A stretch of 64,000 nucleotides of DNA from Aestuariibacter sp. GTDB taxonomy: Bacteria; Pseudomonadota; Gammaproteobacteria; Enterobacterales; Alteromonadaceae. The stretch is taken from contig CP051238.1 in assembly GCA_017794925.1 (NCBI GenBank), positions 2,682,179 through 2,746,178 on the forward strand. Reading direction: 5' to 3'. The notes under the pieces were generated by a model. It searched no databases, was not told the origin of the DNA, and saw only the letters and a program-made list of their open reading frames with translations. Both the position numbers and the translations under genes were made by a program. This document shows positions 63,789-64,000 of the stretch, one piece after another (position 1 is the stretch's first letter; each line of letters begins with the position of its first letter).

Positions 63789-64000
63789 ATGTGCGCTGTA
63801 TCTGGTCTTCAGGACACGTCGACATTGCAGTACAGACAGCTGGGATTTATTTTGGCTGGTGGTTTGTCTTCCCGAATGGGACAAGACAAATCAACGGTCA
63901 GCATAAACGGGCAAGCCATGCTCGATATCGCCCGGCAATTACTGGATACAGCGCCCCTCCATCATCATTATGTGGTGGGAGGGCAATTTAGTACCTTCCC
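63789..64000 (+). CDS. mobA: Molybdenum cofactor guanylyltransferase MobA, 3' end outside window
   Basis: From ATG 63789 an open frame runs to the window end without a stop. It encodes about 70 residues: a short lead, then LGFILAGGLSSRMGQDKS, the GTP-binding signature of MobA (LAGGxSxRMGxDK), followed by VSINGQAMLDIARQLL. MobA adds GMP to molybdopterin to make the bis-MGD cofactor needed by NasA, which fits its place at the end of the nitrate region, 14 bases after the porin gene. Confidence 0.88.
   Translation, partial: MCAVSGLQDTSTLQYRQLGFILAGGLSSRMGQDKSTVSINGQAMLDIARQLLDTAPLHHHYVVGGQFSTF

Overview
The window reads as chromosomal DNA from a marine gammaproteobacterium of the Alteromonas/Alteromonadaceae type. 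Supporting this are a seqA-pgm pair as in other Dam-methylating gammaproteobacteria, a yffB-dapE operon, an NhaR-like LysR regulator, Tricorn-type peptidase, DUF2897, DUF1592/DUF1552 genes and a nirB-nirD-nasA-cobA nitrate assimilation locus with an ABC nitrate importer. This placement is inference from gene content; no rRNA is present. One tRNA, tRNA-Val(GAC), was found.

Layout: 1-1305 holds the tail of a membrane protein and a DUF1456 (YehS-like) gene. 1500-7451 holds a LysR regulator divergent from an ABC/HlyD/TolC/PhyH operon whose ABC subunit has lost all ATPase motifs. 7455-11495 holds a P1-family peptidase, a 291-bp highly folded MITE-like element and a zinc-ribbon membrane protein of unknown function. 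11496-14807 is a Tricorn-like protease. 14927-22249 is a self-contained MacAB-like ABC exporter with its own sigma-54 activator and histidine kinase; it has a good sigma-54 promoter and is bracketed by a 46-bp direct repeat derived from the 3' end of tgpA. 22399-26331 is the moxR-DUF58-tgpA operon (minus strand).

26562-31580 carries seqA, pgm and glgP. 32019-33332 is a GGDEF/EAL protein. 33460-35226 is the overlapping set astE-HIT-ybjQ. 35273-37609 is the tightly overlapped operon yffB-dapE-vanY-DUF2897 (minus). 37741-38262 is an EIIA-Glc-like protein without its phosphorylatable histidine, followed by a patatin-like lipase and tRNA-Val. 40023-46450 is a minus-strand set of an ankyrin lipoprotein, a Tat-exported DUF1552 protein, a c-type-haem DUF1592 protein and a beta-propeller protein.

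46572-64000 is a nitrate assimilation region: nasR (NIT + ANTAR antiterminator, split by a frameshift), nirC-like transporter, a PP2C phosphatase/kinase fusion, nirB, nirD, nasA, cobA, a YbiB-like gene, the nitrate ABC importer (nrtA, nrtB, nrtC), a porin, and the start of mobA, which runs off the end. Three leaders (before nirC, nirB and nrtA) share one arrangement: a short hairpin with an A1/G4 hexaloop whose 3' arm is also the first part of an intrinsic terminator. This is the arrangement expected for ANTAR antitermination, so the region looks like one nitrate/nitrite-controlled regulon. The apparent frameshift in its own regulator is the main puzzle.
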